Positions 53,019 through 61,232 of a DNA stretch of 61,520 nt are shown here, in pieces; the first letter of the stretch is position 1; every line of letters starts with the position of its first letter. Below the pieces are notes generated by a model, which was given only the letters and a program-made list of their open reading frames with translations, made no database searches and had not been told where the DNA came from. The stretch is from Campylobacter portucalensis (GTDB lineage: Bacteria; Campylobacterota; Campylobacteria; Campylobacterales; Campylobacteraceae), in NCBI RefSeq assembly GCF_009690845.1, contig NZ_VWSJ01000015.1, positions 1-61,520 on the forward strand, in the 5' to 3' direction. The position numbers were made by a program, and so were the translations under genes.

Positions 53019-54377
53019 TTATCCTTTTATTAGATTTTCTAAACAATAAGCACTATCAAGAACGCCTTGTTCATCATATGCCTTACCAACAATTTGTGCA
53101 CTAATACTTAGCCCATCTCTATCTTTAGAGATTGGAACTGAAATGGCTGGAAGCCCTGCTAAATTTACACCAACAGTAAAAATATCTCCCAAATAAGCAC
53201 TAATTGGATCTTTTATAGCTCCAAATTTATAAGCAGTAGTTGGTGCAACAGGCATAAAAATAATATCTGCTTCATTTAAAATTTCATCATATTGGCTTTT
53301 TATAAAAGCTCTTGCTTTTTGTGCTTTTATATAATAAGCATCGTAATATCCGCTGCTTAAAACAAAAGTCCCTAAAAGCATTCTTCTTTGAACCTCCTCG
53401 CCAAATCCCTCGCCTCTAGTTTTTAAATAAAGCTCATCAAGGCTTTTTGTTTCAGCTCGCCTTCCGTATCTTATCCCATCATATCTGCTTAAATTCGCAC
53501 TTGCTTCTGCGGTTGATATAATGTAATATGTGGCGATATTGTATTTTGCATTTGTAAAATTTCTATAAATTATCTTATGGCCATCTGATTTTAATCTTTC
53601 AATTGTATTTAAAAGAGCCTTTTTGACATCTTCATCACTTTGATCTATATAATTTTCAATAACTGCTATTGTAAATTTTTTATCTGAGTTTAGTTTATCA
53701 AAAGTGCTTTCATATTTACCATTAAAACTCGTACTATCTTTTTCGTCATGACCTGCTATAATATCATACAAAATAGAAGCATCACGAACATTTTGAGTTA
53801 TAGGTCCGATTTGATCGAGACTGCTTGAGTATGCTCCAAGTCCATATCTACTAACTCTTCCATATGTAGGTTTAAATCCCACACAACCACAAAACGCAGC
53901 AGGTTGGCGAATACTCCCCCCTGTATCGCTTCCTAAAGCTGCAATAGCTATCTTGCCGCCAACAGCAGCAGCACTGCCTCCACTGCTTCCGCCAGGAACT
54001 CTTGAGTGATCGATTGGGTTTAGAGTTTTGCCATAAAAAGAGGTTGTCGTAGCTCCTCCCATAGCGAATTCATCCATATTTGTTCTTCCAAAAGGGCTTA
54101 AATTTTTAGCCCTTAATTTAGCAATAACAGTTGCATCATATGGGGAGATATAGCCTTGTAAAATTTTAGAAGCACTTGTTACACTCCATCCTTTTACTTG
54201 GATATTATCTTTAATGGCAACAGGAATTCCATCACCACTTTTGTTTAAATTTTGATTGCTTAACTGCTCCACATAAGCACCTAAAATTTTATCTTTTATA
54301 ATCTTTTCTTCCAACTCGTCTCTTAAATTTTTAATCTCTTCTTCTGAAAATTTTAAAGCCTGCTCTAAGCTTACCAC
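53019..54377 (-). CDS. gatA: Glutamyl/aspartyl-tRNA amidotransferase subunit A
   Basis: Amidase subunit of GatCAB, which converts Glu-tRNA-Gln and Asp-tRNA-Asn to the cognate forms where GlnRS or AsnRS is missing. The Ser-Ser-Lys machinery is seen as Lys in VAIKDNIQVKG, GGSSGGSAAAV and GSDTGGSIRQPAAF. Length 452 is normal. The start is GTG at 54377, five bases after AAGGAG, which itself lies at the end of the preceding 34-codon gene. gatB and gatC are not in the window. Confidence 0.95.
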   Translation of the reverse strand: MVSLEQALKFSEEEIKNLRDELEEKIIKDKILGAYVEQLSNQNLNKSGDGIPVAIKDNIQVKGWSVTSASKILQGYISPYDATVIAKLRAKNLSPFGRTNMDEFAMGGATTTSFYGKTLNPIDHSRVPGGSSGGSAAAVGGKIAIAALGSDTGGSIRQPAAFCGCVGFKPTYGRVSRYGLGAYSSSLDQIGPITQNVRDASILYDIIAGHDEKDSTSFNGKYESTFDKLNSDKKFTIAVIENYIDQSDEDVKKALLNTIERLKSDGHKIIYRNFTNAKYNIATYYIISTAEASANLSRYDGIRYGRRAETKSLDELYLKTRGEGFGEEVQRRMLLGTFVLSSGYYDAYYIKAQKARAFIKSQYDEILNEADIIFMPVAPTTAYKFGAIKDPISAYLGDIFTVGVNLAGLPAISVPISKDRDGLSISAQIVGKAYDEQGVLDSAYCLENLIKG

Positions 54378-54379
54378 CT

Positions 54380-54484
54380 CTACTCCTTAAATTTATTTAC
54401 AAAAAACAACCCAATACCTATAAAAACCAAAATAATTGCAATAGTTATAGCAATCACACTAAAAGGTATAGGCAAACTAAACAT
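54380..54484 (-). CDS. 34-residue single-pass membrane protein between ileS and gatA
   Basis: ATG at 54484, stop at 54380-54382. The product is mostly one hydrophobic helix ([19 protein letters not shown]) with a short basic end (NKFKE). The start overlaps the ileS stop (ATGTTTAG) and its final codons contain the AAGGAG site of gatA, so it sits in a translational relay. A small gene lies in this place in C. jejuni as I recall (Cj1060c). Function unknown. Confidence 0.7.
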   Translation of the reverse strand: MFSLPIPFSVIAITIAIILVFIGIGLFFVNKFKE

Positions 54485-57236
54485 TTTTCATTACTTCTTT
54501 ACATCTAGGACAAAGTCCATTTTCTTCTTGACTATCAAATTTCCAACACCTTGGACACTTAAATTTACTTGATTTTACGAGTTTAAAAATCTCATCATTT
54601 ACGCTAAATTCAGCCAAACTAATAGAAGAGCTTATGTTTTTTATATCACTTACCATAAACCAATCACTCATTGATAAGGTATCTTTTGATAAAATTTCAT
54701 CACAACTCGTTTCTATAACCAACTCTAAAGTGGATTTTATAAGTTTTTCTTTTTTTAATTTGTCTATAATTTCAAAAAATTTCTCTCTTGAATTTATCAA
54801 AATTTCATCACTTTCATCAAAGCTATAATCAAGCCCTTTATAAATTAAATCAAAAGCATCTTTTGCACCATTTTTAACTATCTCTGGTGCATATTCCATA
54901 ACTTCATCAACTGTATATGTAAGAGTTGGTGCTATAAGTGGCAACAACTCTCTAGTTATTAAAACCATAGCACTTTGACAACTTTTTCTTCTTGTTTCAT
55001 TCACATCATCACAATACAATCTATCCTTGCAAATATCAAGATAAATTCCACTTAAATCAGCACTTAAAAAATTTAAAAGAGTATTAAAACCTTTTGAAAA
55101 TTCATAATTTTTAAAAGCAACACTAACTTCATCAAAAGTCTTACTAGCTTTTGCTAAAATCCATAGATCTAAGGCATTAAATTTAGAAATTTCAAGCTCT
55201 TCTAAATCACTAACATTTGCTAATAAAAATCTAATTGTATTTCGAATTTTTCGGTATTGCTCACTTACTTGTTTTAAAATTTCATCACCTATTTTTAAAT
55301 CACTTGAATAATCACTAAGCCCAACCCACAATCTTAAAATTTCAATACCATGAGTTTTTGCAACTTCTTGCGGTGATATCACATTTCCTAAAGATTTACT
55401 CATCTTTTGACCATTTTTATCAACAGTAAATCCATGAGTTAAAATGCTTCTATAGGGGGCTTTTTCATTGACTGCACAACTAATAAGTAATGAACTTTGA
55501 AACCAACCACGGTGTTGATCGCTTCCTTCTAAATACATATCAGATGGATATCCACCTGCATCATAGCATCCGCTTCTTAAAACTGCATTCCAAGTAGAAC
55601 CACTATCAAACCAAACGTCTAAAATATCCATAACTTTTTCTAAATTTGAAGGATTGTATTTTGAACTTTTAGGCAAAAACTCACAAATTTCTAAATCCCA
55701 CCAAGCATCAGCACCTTTTTCTTCAAAAATAAAAGCTATCTTATCTAAAATTTCACTATCAAAGATAGGTTTTTGGGTAGTTTTATCCCTAAAAAAAGCT
55801 ATTGGAACCCCCCAGTCTCTCTGTCTTGAAATACACCAATCAGGGCGATTTTCTATCATAGATAAAAGCCTGTTTTTACCTGTTTTAGGATAAAAAGTAA
55901 TGTTATTATTTATCTCGTTTAAAGCAACTTCTCTTAGGGTTTTTCCATTTAATTTTGCTTCATCCATAGCGATAAACCACTGCTTTGTGGCTCTATAAAT
56001 CACGGGTTTGTGCGTCCTCCAGCAAAATGGATATGAGTGGATAAATTTACTAGAATCTAAAAGATTATCTCCTAAAATCTCTAAAATTTTCTCATTAGCT
56101 TTAAAAATATGCATCCCAACAAAATCATCAGCAAATTCATCTTTTATAAGTTTTTTTGATTTTATCGTCTCATCATAACATCCGCCATCATCTACAGGCA
56201 TAGTTACATCAAGTCCGTATTTAAGCCCTATAAAATAATCATCCTCACCGTGTCCTGGTGCTGTATGAACAAGTCCTGTTCCACCATCCATCAAAACATG
56301 CTCACCTAATATAAATTTTGATTTTCTACCATTTAAAGGATTTATAGCATATAAATTTTCAAGCTCACAAGATGAAAATTCTTTTATAATCTCACCTTTT
56401 GTTAAATTTTTTGCAATCAAAACTTCAAGCAAAGGTTTAGCAAAAATATAACCCTCTTTTGTAACAACATATTTTTCATCAGGATTTAAAGATATCCCTT
56501 CATTAGCAGGCAAAGTCCAAGGCGTAGTAGTCCAAATAACTGCTTTTGCGTTTTTAGTATTTAGTTTTAAATTTGCTTCTTCGTTTAAATCAAAAGCCAC
56601 ATAAATGCTATAATCTTCTTTTTCTTTATATTCAACCTCAGCTTCTGCTAAAGCAGATTTTGCAGCCCAACTCCAAAAAACAGGCTTACTTCTTTCTATC
56701 AAAAGCCCCTTTTTAGCTATCTCACAAAGATTTCTATAAATATCTGCTTCAAATTTAAATTTCATAGTCAAATATGGATCATTCCAATCACCTAAAATTC
56801 CAAGAGCTTTAAACTCATCTCTTTGGATATCAATAAATTTACTAGCATGTTCTCTGCAAAGTTCTCTTATTTTACTTTTTGGCAAGCTATCTTTTTTGCC
56901 AGCTAAATTTACTTCTACTTGCTGTTCTATCGGCAGTCCATGACAATCCCAACCAGGAACGTATCTGATATTTTGACCAAAAAAATAGTGAGTTTTTGTG
57001 ATTATATCTTTTAAAATTTTATTAAGTGCATGACCTATATGAAGATGTCCATTTGCATAAGGAGGGCCATCATGAATACTAAAACTTAAATCACAGCCTT
57101 GTCTGATTTTTTTCATCTTGTCATAAATTTTTCTATTTTCATACCAAGATTTAAATCTATTTGGTTCATTTTGTGGCAGATTTCCACGCATAGGAAAATC
57201 TGTTTTGGGTAAAAAAAGCGTGTCTTTATAATCCAT
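54477..57236 (-). CDS. ileS: Isoleucyl-tRNA synthetase
   Basis: Class I synthetase of 919 residues that charges tRNA-Ile and edits Val. HIGH motif [10 protein letters not shown] near residue 64, KMSKS within [10 protein letters not shown] near 620, a CP1 editing insert, and a C-terminal zinc site CPRCWKF plus CPRCKEV. All expected parts are present. It is the first gene of the minus-strand run ileS-small membrane protein-gatA-guaB-metX-xseB-nitrilase-thiF, divergent from the cinA-like gene. Confidence 0.96.
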   Translation of the reverse strand: MDYKDTLFLPKTDFPMRGNLPQNEPNRFKSWYENRKIYDKMKKIRQGCDLSFSIHDGPPYANGHLHIGHALNKILKDIITKTHYFFGQNIRYVPGWDCHGLPIEQQVEVNLAGKKDSLPKSKIRELCREHASKFIDIQRDEFKALGILGDWNDPYLTMKFKFEADIYRNLCEIAKKGLLIERSKPVFWSWAAKSALAEAEVEYKEKEDYSIYVAFDLNEEANLKLNTKNAKAVIWTTTPWTLPANEGISLNPDEKYVVTKEGYIFAKPLLEVLIAKNLTKGEIIKEFSSCELENLYAINPLNGRKSKFILGEHVLMDGGTGLVHTAPGHGEDDYFIGLKYGLDVTMPVDDGGCYDETIKSKKLIKDEFADDFVGMHIFKANEKILEILGDNLLDSSKFIHSYPFCWRTHKPVIYRATKQWFIAMDEAKLNGKTLREVALNEINNNITFYPKTGKNRLLSMIENRPDWCISRQRDWGVPIAFFRDKTTQKPIFDSEILDKIAFIFEEKGADAWWDLEICEFLPKSSKYNPSNLEKVMDILDVWFDSGSTWNAVLRSGCYDAGGYPSDMYLEGSDQHRGWFQSSLLISCAVNEKAPYRSILTHGFTVDKNGQKMSKSLGNVISPQEVAKTHGIEILRLWVGLSDYSSDLKIGDEILKQVSEQYRKIRNTIRFLLANVSDLEELEISKFNALDLWILAKASKTFDEVSVAFKNYEFSKGFNTLLNFLSADLSGIYLDICKDRLYCDDVNETRRKSCQSAMVLITRELLPLIAPTLTYTVDEVMEYAPEIVKNGAKDAFDLIYKGLDYSFDESDEILINSREKFFEIIDKLKKEKLIKSTLELVIETSCDEILSKDTLSMSDWFMVSDIKNISSSISLAEFSVNDEIFKLVKSSKFKCPRCWKFDSQEENGLCPRCKEVMKNV

Positions 57237-57325
57237 ATCTAAAACCTTAAATTAAAAATTTTTGAATTTTATCAAAAATTGCCTAAAATAAGCATAAAAT
57301 TTAAATTTTTTATCCATAAATATGA

Positions 57326-57331
57326 TATAAT
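57326..57331 (+). promoter_or_regulatory. Putative -10 box for the CinA-like gene
   Basis: TATAAT in ATGATATAATC, 23 bases before the ATG at 57354. Its place shows that a longer reading frame from 57279 would begin upstream of the transcript, which decides the start. Confidence 0.55.
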
Positions 57332-57353
57332 CTTTAAAATTTTAAGGATTTTA

Positions 57354-58442
57354 ATGAAAAATTTGCTCTTAATAATAAGTAGTAGTATAAAAATAAATCA
57401 ACCATTTTTGGATTATATTTTTAAAAGCTACATTGAGAATTTTGGAAATTTAGATGATATTAAATTTATAGAAAAAATAAATTTAAAGCAGAATTTGGAA
57501 TTTTGCATATCTAACTATAGTCAAATCACAATCATTACCGATAACTCAACGCACTATTTAACAAACAAAATACTTGCCACAATAAATGAAGATTTATTAA
57601 TACTCAACGAATTTGATGATTTAATACCACAAAATTCATTAAATTATCAAAAAAATAGTATTTTAATAGACATAAAAGGTGTAAAAATCAATCTAATAAA
57701 AGCTACACCTCTAAATTTATTGCCTAAATTTTTAATACAAAATAAAAATAAAACCACAACTTTTTTCATCTACGACAATAATCCAATAGAGATAAAAAAT
57801 TTAAAAAATAAATTTCAAATAGATATCATCTCTACAAAATACTCAAATTTTATTACCAAATTTCAAGCAAAAGAGCTTAAATTTGGGTATTTAGATGGAT
57901 TTATCAATGAGATAAAATCAAATTTCAAAACAGCTATTTTTAGTGATGATTTGGTAAATTTTATAGTAAAAAAATTAAAAAAACACAATGCAAAAATTAC
58001 CTTTGCTGAGAGCTATACTGCTGGGCTTTTGACATCAGAATTTAGTAAAACTAGCGATTTTAGCGAGATTTTTGATGGATCACTGGTTGTATATTCTAAA
58101 CAGATAAAACATACTTGGTTGGATATTGAAGATGAAATTTTAAATAAATTTGGAGCAATAAGCATTGAATGCGTAGAACAAATGTTAGATGGAGCTTTAA
58201 GAGCAAGTGGGGCTAGTTTTGCCATAGCAATTAGCGGTGTTGATGATTTTAGTGCTAAGGATGAAATAAAATCAATTATTGTCGGTGTTGCTAATTTTGA
58301 TAATAAAATAATTAAAAAATTTCATATAAATACTAATATATATTTTAAAAAAGAAGTAGTCAATATTGCTATTTCTCTTTTAATAGAGCTTTGTAGGGAT
58401 ATATTTTTTGATGATAATTTGCACTATTTTACTAAAAATTGA
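57354..58442 (+). CDS. CinA C-terminal domain (NMN amidase-like) protein
   Basis: 362 residues. The C-terminal 160 residues match the CinA/PncC nicotinamide-nucleotide amidohydrolase domain: TFAESYTAGLLTSEFSK and SLVVYSKQIKHTWL, with a weakened AIAISGVDDF in place of the usual GxTGxAGP motif. The N-terminal 200 residues, in the place of the CinA MoCF-like domain, are Asn/Lys/Ile-rich and I cannot confirm that fold. An AAGGATT site and a -10 box support the ATG at 57354. Deamidation of NMN for NAD salvage is the family activity; loss of the conserved Gly-rich motif leaves catalysis in doubt. Confidence 0.75.
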   Translation: MKNLLLIISSSIKINQPFLDYIFKSYIENFGNLDDIKFIEKINLKQNLEFCISNYSQITIITDNSTHYLTNKILATINEDLLILNEFDDLIPQNSLNYQKNSILIDIKGVKINLIKATPLNLLPKFLIQNKNKTTTFFIYDNNPIEIKNLKNKFQIDIISTKYSNFITKFQAKELKFGYLDGFINEIKSNFKTAIFSDDLVNFIVKKLKKHNAKITFAESYTAGLLTSEFSKTSDFSEIFDGSLVVYSKQIKHTWLDIEDEILNKFGAISIECVEQMLDGALRASGASFAIAISGVDDFSAKDEIKSIIVGVANFDNKIIKKFHINTNIYFKKEVVNIAISLLIELCRDIFFDDNLHYFTKN

Positions 58443-58485
58443 TAAGTTTTTAGTAAAATTTAGCTAAATTAAAGCTTTGATGATG

Positions 58486-58491
58486 TATAAT
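58486..58491 (+). promoter_or_regulatory. Putative -10 box for tRNA-Met
   Basis: TATAAT in TGATGTATAAT, 19 bases before the tRNA 5' end. Confidence 0.6.
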
Positions 58492-58510
58492 TCAATTTTT
58501 AATTCAAATT

Positions 58511-58587
58511 GGGTTCATAGCTCAGTTGGTTAGAGCATCCGGCTCATAACCGGATGGTCCTAGGTTCGAGTCCTAGTGAACCCACCA
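58511..58587 (+). tRNA. tRNA-Met (anticodon CAU)
   Basis: Complete cloverleaf of 77 bases with encoded CCA. Acceptor stem GGGTTCA pairs with TGAACCC, discriminator A, D-arm AGCTCAGTTGGTTAGAGC, anticodon loop CTCATAA between ATCCGG and CCGGAT, and T-loop GGTTCGAGTCC. A Watson-Crick first acceptor pair (G-C) points to an elongator tRNA rather than the initiator. CAU could also be the lysidine-modified tRNA-Ile2, but the similarity to elongator Met is good. Its 3' end is the probable attachment site of the integrative element that follows. Confidence 0.93.
58557..58587 (+). other. Probable left attachment site (attL) in tRNA-Met 3' end
   Basis: Tyrosine recombinases of this type usually recombine at the 3' part of a tRNA gene, and the integrase gene begins 195 bases downstream pointing away from the tRNA. 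The second copy (attR) would lie beyond the window, so the exact core is not defined. Confidence 0.4.
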
Positions 58588-58609
58588 TTATATCTTTTCT
58601 TTGATTACA

Positions 58610-58690
58610 GCTACTTCCATTTAATTACTTTTACTTCCTTTTAATTCCGATTTTTAGGGCTAAAACTCATCATTTACTTCTTTTTAATTC
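58610..58690 (+). repeat. Three imperfect 18-base direct repeats before the integrase
   Basis: TTTACTTCCTTTTAATTC at 58630-58647 recurs with one mismatch at 58673-58690 and with four mismatches at 58610-58627. They lie between attL and int, where arm-type integrase sites are expected. Confidence 0.5.
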
Positions 58691-58781
58691 TTTTTACTAT
58701 ATAATTGCTTCCAAATCATTAAGGTTATTTATAAGGTAATTCATATCTTATAAAGGTAATTTTATTTTTTAGAGGGTAAAA

Positions 58782-60035
58782 ATGCCAAAAATATCAACAG
58801 CAAAATTATACGATAAAGACATTAGGGGTTTATTGCCAACCAATAAAATATACAAAAAAGCAGTAGGCAATCCAAAAGAGCTTTATATAAAAGTCTATCC
58901 AAGTGGATTGAAAACGTTTTTTATACAATACAAAAACATAAATCATTTTAAATTAAAAGAATTTAGAGAAGGAATTTATAGTGTAGCAGAGGCTAGGAAA
59001 GATGCCGTAGAACTCATTAGGAAATTTGAAAATGGTTTTATAAGGTCAAAAGATAAGTATCAACTGACCGCACTCTTTGAAAAATATATCGACAAAAAAG
59101 AGAAGATAGATCAGCTGGATAAGACATATTTGGATAAAATCAAATCTAGAATGAAAACCTATATACTGCCTAAATTTGGAAATATCGATATAAAGGATAT
59201 TAAATTTAATGATCTAAAAAATATATTAATGCCGCTTTTTAATCCACACAATCCAAAAAAGTCAAGACTGGAAACGATACACCGAATAATCAATACGTTA
59301 AATTCGCTCTACGAAAATGCCATTAAGGATAGATATATAGACTACAATCCTTGCAAGGCTTTACACGATGAATTCCCAACGTCTAATAACTTTAGCCTTA
59401 GAAACGGCATAGATACAAGATATCCAGCAATTACCAACGAAACTGATTTAAAAGAGTTTTTGATAGATCTAAGAGATGATAGTAGAATGGATTTACAAAC
59501 CAAAAGAGCTCTAATGCTTCAAATTTTATGCGTAAATCGACCAGCAAACACGGCAAATATGAAGTGGGAGCACATAAATTTAAAAACAGAAATTTGGAGC
59601 ATACCACCGCTTGAGATGAAAATGCGGCACGCCCACCAAATTGCCCTCAGCAAACAAGCCTTATCAATACTACTGGAACAAAGACAATATACGCCGATAC
59701 AAAGCGATTTTGTATTTCCTGCTGTTACAAAGACAGGGCATATAAGCAGAGATAGTATAAGCAAGGCTATAAGAAATTTAGGATCAAAAGACAAATACCA
59801 CTCAAGGGCTTGTGCTCACGGATTTAGAGCCACATTTAAGACGATTTGTTCCTTGCATTTTACAGAGCTTGTAAGGCTAGGTATAAGCGAAAAGACAATA
59901 GAAAATGCACTAGCCCACACAGAACCAAACGCCGTAAAATACGCCTACGAAAGACGAACGGCTACACTAGAGCAAAACAGAATATTAATGCAATGGTATG
60001 CAGATTATCTAAATTCTATTGTCAAATTTATATAA
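58782..60035 (+). CDS. int: Tyrosine recombinase (P4-type integrase)
   Basis: 417-residue site-specific recombinase. The N-terminal region (PKELYIKVYPSGLKTFFIQY) is the arm-binding DUF4102-like domain of P4-family integrases, followed by a core-binding helical domain. Catalytic residues are visible: Arg253 in CVNRPANT, His346 and Arg349 in HGFRATF, His379 in ALAHTEPN, and the nucleophile most likely Tyr389 (YAYERR). It begins 195 bases after the tRNA-Met gene and should integrate and excise the element. No excisionase gene is seen next to it. Confidence 0.93.
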   Translation: MPKISTAKLYDKDIRGLLPTNKIYKKAVGNPKELYIKVYPSGLKTFFIQYKNINHFKLKEFREGIYSVAEARKDAVELIRKFENGFIRSKDKYQLTALFEKYIDKKEKIDQLDKTYLDKIKSRMKTYILPKFGNIDIKDIKFNDLKNILMPLFNPHNPKKSRLETIHRIINTLNSLYENAIKDRYIDYNPCKALHDEFPTSNNFSLRNGIDTRYPAITNETDLKEFLIDLRDDSRMDLQTKRALMLQILCVNRPANTANMKWEHINLKTEIWSIPPLEMKMRHAHQIALSKQALSILLEQRQYTPIQSDFVFPAVTKTGHISRDSISKAIRNLGSKDKYHSRACAHGFRATFKTICSLHFTELVRLGISEKTIENALAHTEPNAVKYAYERRTATLEQNRILMQWYADYLNSIVKFI

Positions 60036-60096
60036 AACTAATTTTTATTTTTAAGTTTTTAAAAAATATTCAATAAATCTTAATAAAATTCTCTTG

Positions 60097-60396
60097 GGTT
60101 TTTTAATGGTTTTTTTACTGTTTTTTTAGCTATTGTAAAAAAGTAAAATAGCCAAAATACGGCTTTTACATAACTCTATTTCTCGGTTTTTTAAATTTTT
60201 AGGTGCGTGTATAGAAATACTTAAACGCTTCAAAGCACGATAATATCGGTGTTTAAACGTGATAAAAAGTTAAAATTCGTATTTTCATTTAAGCTAAAAA
60301 AGCCATTTAAGAATTATTTTTGCTTAAAAAATGCCTAAATTTGCCCAAAATCTCTTAAGGTTAAAAAATTTTCTTTCGGTTTTTTAATGGTTTTTT
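60097..60396 (+). repeat. 19-base direct repeats in the island's non-coding region
   Basis: GGTTTTTTAATGGTTTTTT is identical at 60097-60115 and 60378-60396, 281 bases apart, within longer imperfect repeats of about 33 bases. Confidence 0.6.
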
Positions 60397-60586
60397 AATT
60401 ACAATATTACCTAGTTTAGGCACTTGTAAGCACTTTAAGCAAAAATAAAAAATGCAAATTTTAATCAATATAGCTCAAAGAGCCCATTCTATCGGCTTTT
60501 TTAATAGATTGTTTGGGTTTTTACTGCTTAAAAAACCCAAAGTGCAATAAAGAGCTTTTGAAAGTCATAAAAATACAATCATTTTT

Positions 60587-60615
60587 TTGACAAGATGAAA
60601 TATTTTTGATATACT
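60587..60615 (+). promoter_or_regulatory. Consensus sigma70 promoter of the toxin-antitoxin operon
   Basis: TTGACA (60587-60592), 17-base spacer, TATACT (60610-60615), then the start codon at 60651. A full -35 box is rare in this genus, so the promoter looks imported. Confidence 0.65.
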
Positions 60616-60650
60616 ATGTTCTATAAAACAAATACAAACAAGGATAAGAT

Positions 60651-60902
60651 ATGGCAAATATAAGCATACGTGTAAATGATGATGACAAAAAGGCAGTTGA
60701 GCAGATACTTGAGAGCATTGGGCTTACTCTTTCATCGGCTACAAATGCCTTTTACAAACAAATCATCAGGCATCAAGGGATACCATTTGAGTTAAAGGCT
60801 GATCCGTTTTACTCAAAGCAAAATTTGGCAAGACTCGAGCGTGGTGCAGAAGAGATACGTAAGAGTGGTGGAGTAGTTCACGAGGTAATCTTTAATGATT
60901 AA
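60651..60902 (+). CDS. RelB/DinJ family antitoxin
   Basis: 83 residues. The N-terminal ribbon-helix-helix segment (ANISIRVNDDDKKAVEQIL, then GLTLSSATNAFYKQII) is the DinJ/RelB pattern that binds DNA as a dimer; the C-terminal half wraps the toxin. It overlaps the toxin start by eight bases, giving coupled translation, and has AAGGA upstream of the ATG. It should repress its own promoter together with the toxin. Confidence 0.9.
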   Translation: MANISIRVNDDDKKAVEQILESIGLTLSSATNAFYKQIIRHQGIPFELKADPFYSKQNLARLERGAEEIRKSGGVVHEVIFND

Positions 60903-61158
60903 GGCTTGGACAAATGAAGCTTGGGAGGAGTTTTTGTATTGGCAAAAGACCGATAAAAAAGTTTTCAAAAAGATAGTTGAGTTAATACAAGATATAGACA
61001 GAAACGGACACAAAGGGCTTGGTAAGCCTGAACGACTAAGCGGAAATTTGTCAGAATATTATAGCAGACGCATAGATACCAAGAATAGGAACGTTTATCA
61101 AATAGCAAACGAGACTATCTATTTTATCCAGTGTGGCTCACACTACAAAGACAAATAA
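60895..61158 (+). CDS. Txe/YoeB family mRNA interferase toxin
   Basis: 87-residue ribosome-dependent RNase. The YoeB pattern is clear: EEFLYWQKTDKKVFKKI, then GKPERLSGNLSEYYSRRI and a terminal CGSHYKD. The catalytic Glu (in KPERL), Arg (in SRRI) and His (in GSHY) are all kept, so it should be active. YoeB is normally paired with a YefM/Phd-type antitoxin, but here the partner is a DinJ/RelB type. On an integrative element it would favour retention. Confidence 0.92.
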   Translation: MIKAWTNEAWEEFLYWQKTDKKVFKKIVELIQDIDRNGHKGLGKPERLSGNLSEYYSRRIDTKNRNVYQIANETIYFIQCGSHYKDK

Positions 61159-61162
61159 TTTT

Positions 61163-61194
61163 CATATTTTTATATTATTTTATTTAAAAATATG
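61163..61194 (+). terminator. AT-only inverted repeat before the pilin gene
   Basis: CATATTTTTA (61163-61172) pairs with TAAAAATATG (61185-61194) around 12 bases, directly after the toxin stop. It may end the toxin-antitoxin transcript or be an operator for the pilin gene; the stem is weak. Confidence 0.3.
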
Positions 61195-61232
61195 TTATAA
61201 CTCGTTGTCAATTTTATAAAGGAGATACAAAA

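Larger units (their letters stand above)
60036..60650. other. 615-base non-coding region between int and toxin-antitoxin genes
   Basis: AT-rich and dense in short repeats. A 19-base direct repeat (GGTTTTTTAATGGTTTTTT) lies at 60097-60115 and 60378-60396, each preceded by a similar AAAATT-rich segment; a partial third copy is near 60187. GTTTAAAC occurs near 60251, and a consensus promoter ends the region. I see no ribosome-bound reading frame. A transfer or regulatory region is possible but unproven. Confidence 0.5.

Noticed and set aside
55808-55813. C6 run in ileS as a phase-variable tract
   Set aside because: Too short to be unstable and located in an essential gene.
57279-57353. Upstream extension of the CinA-like protein
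   Set aside because: It lies before the predicted -10 box and ribosome site, and adds a non-conserved Lys/Phe/Ile-rich stretch.
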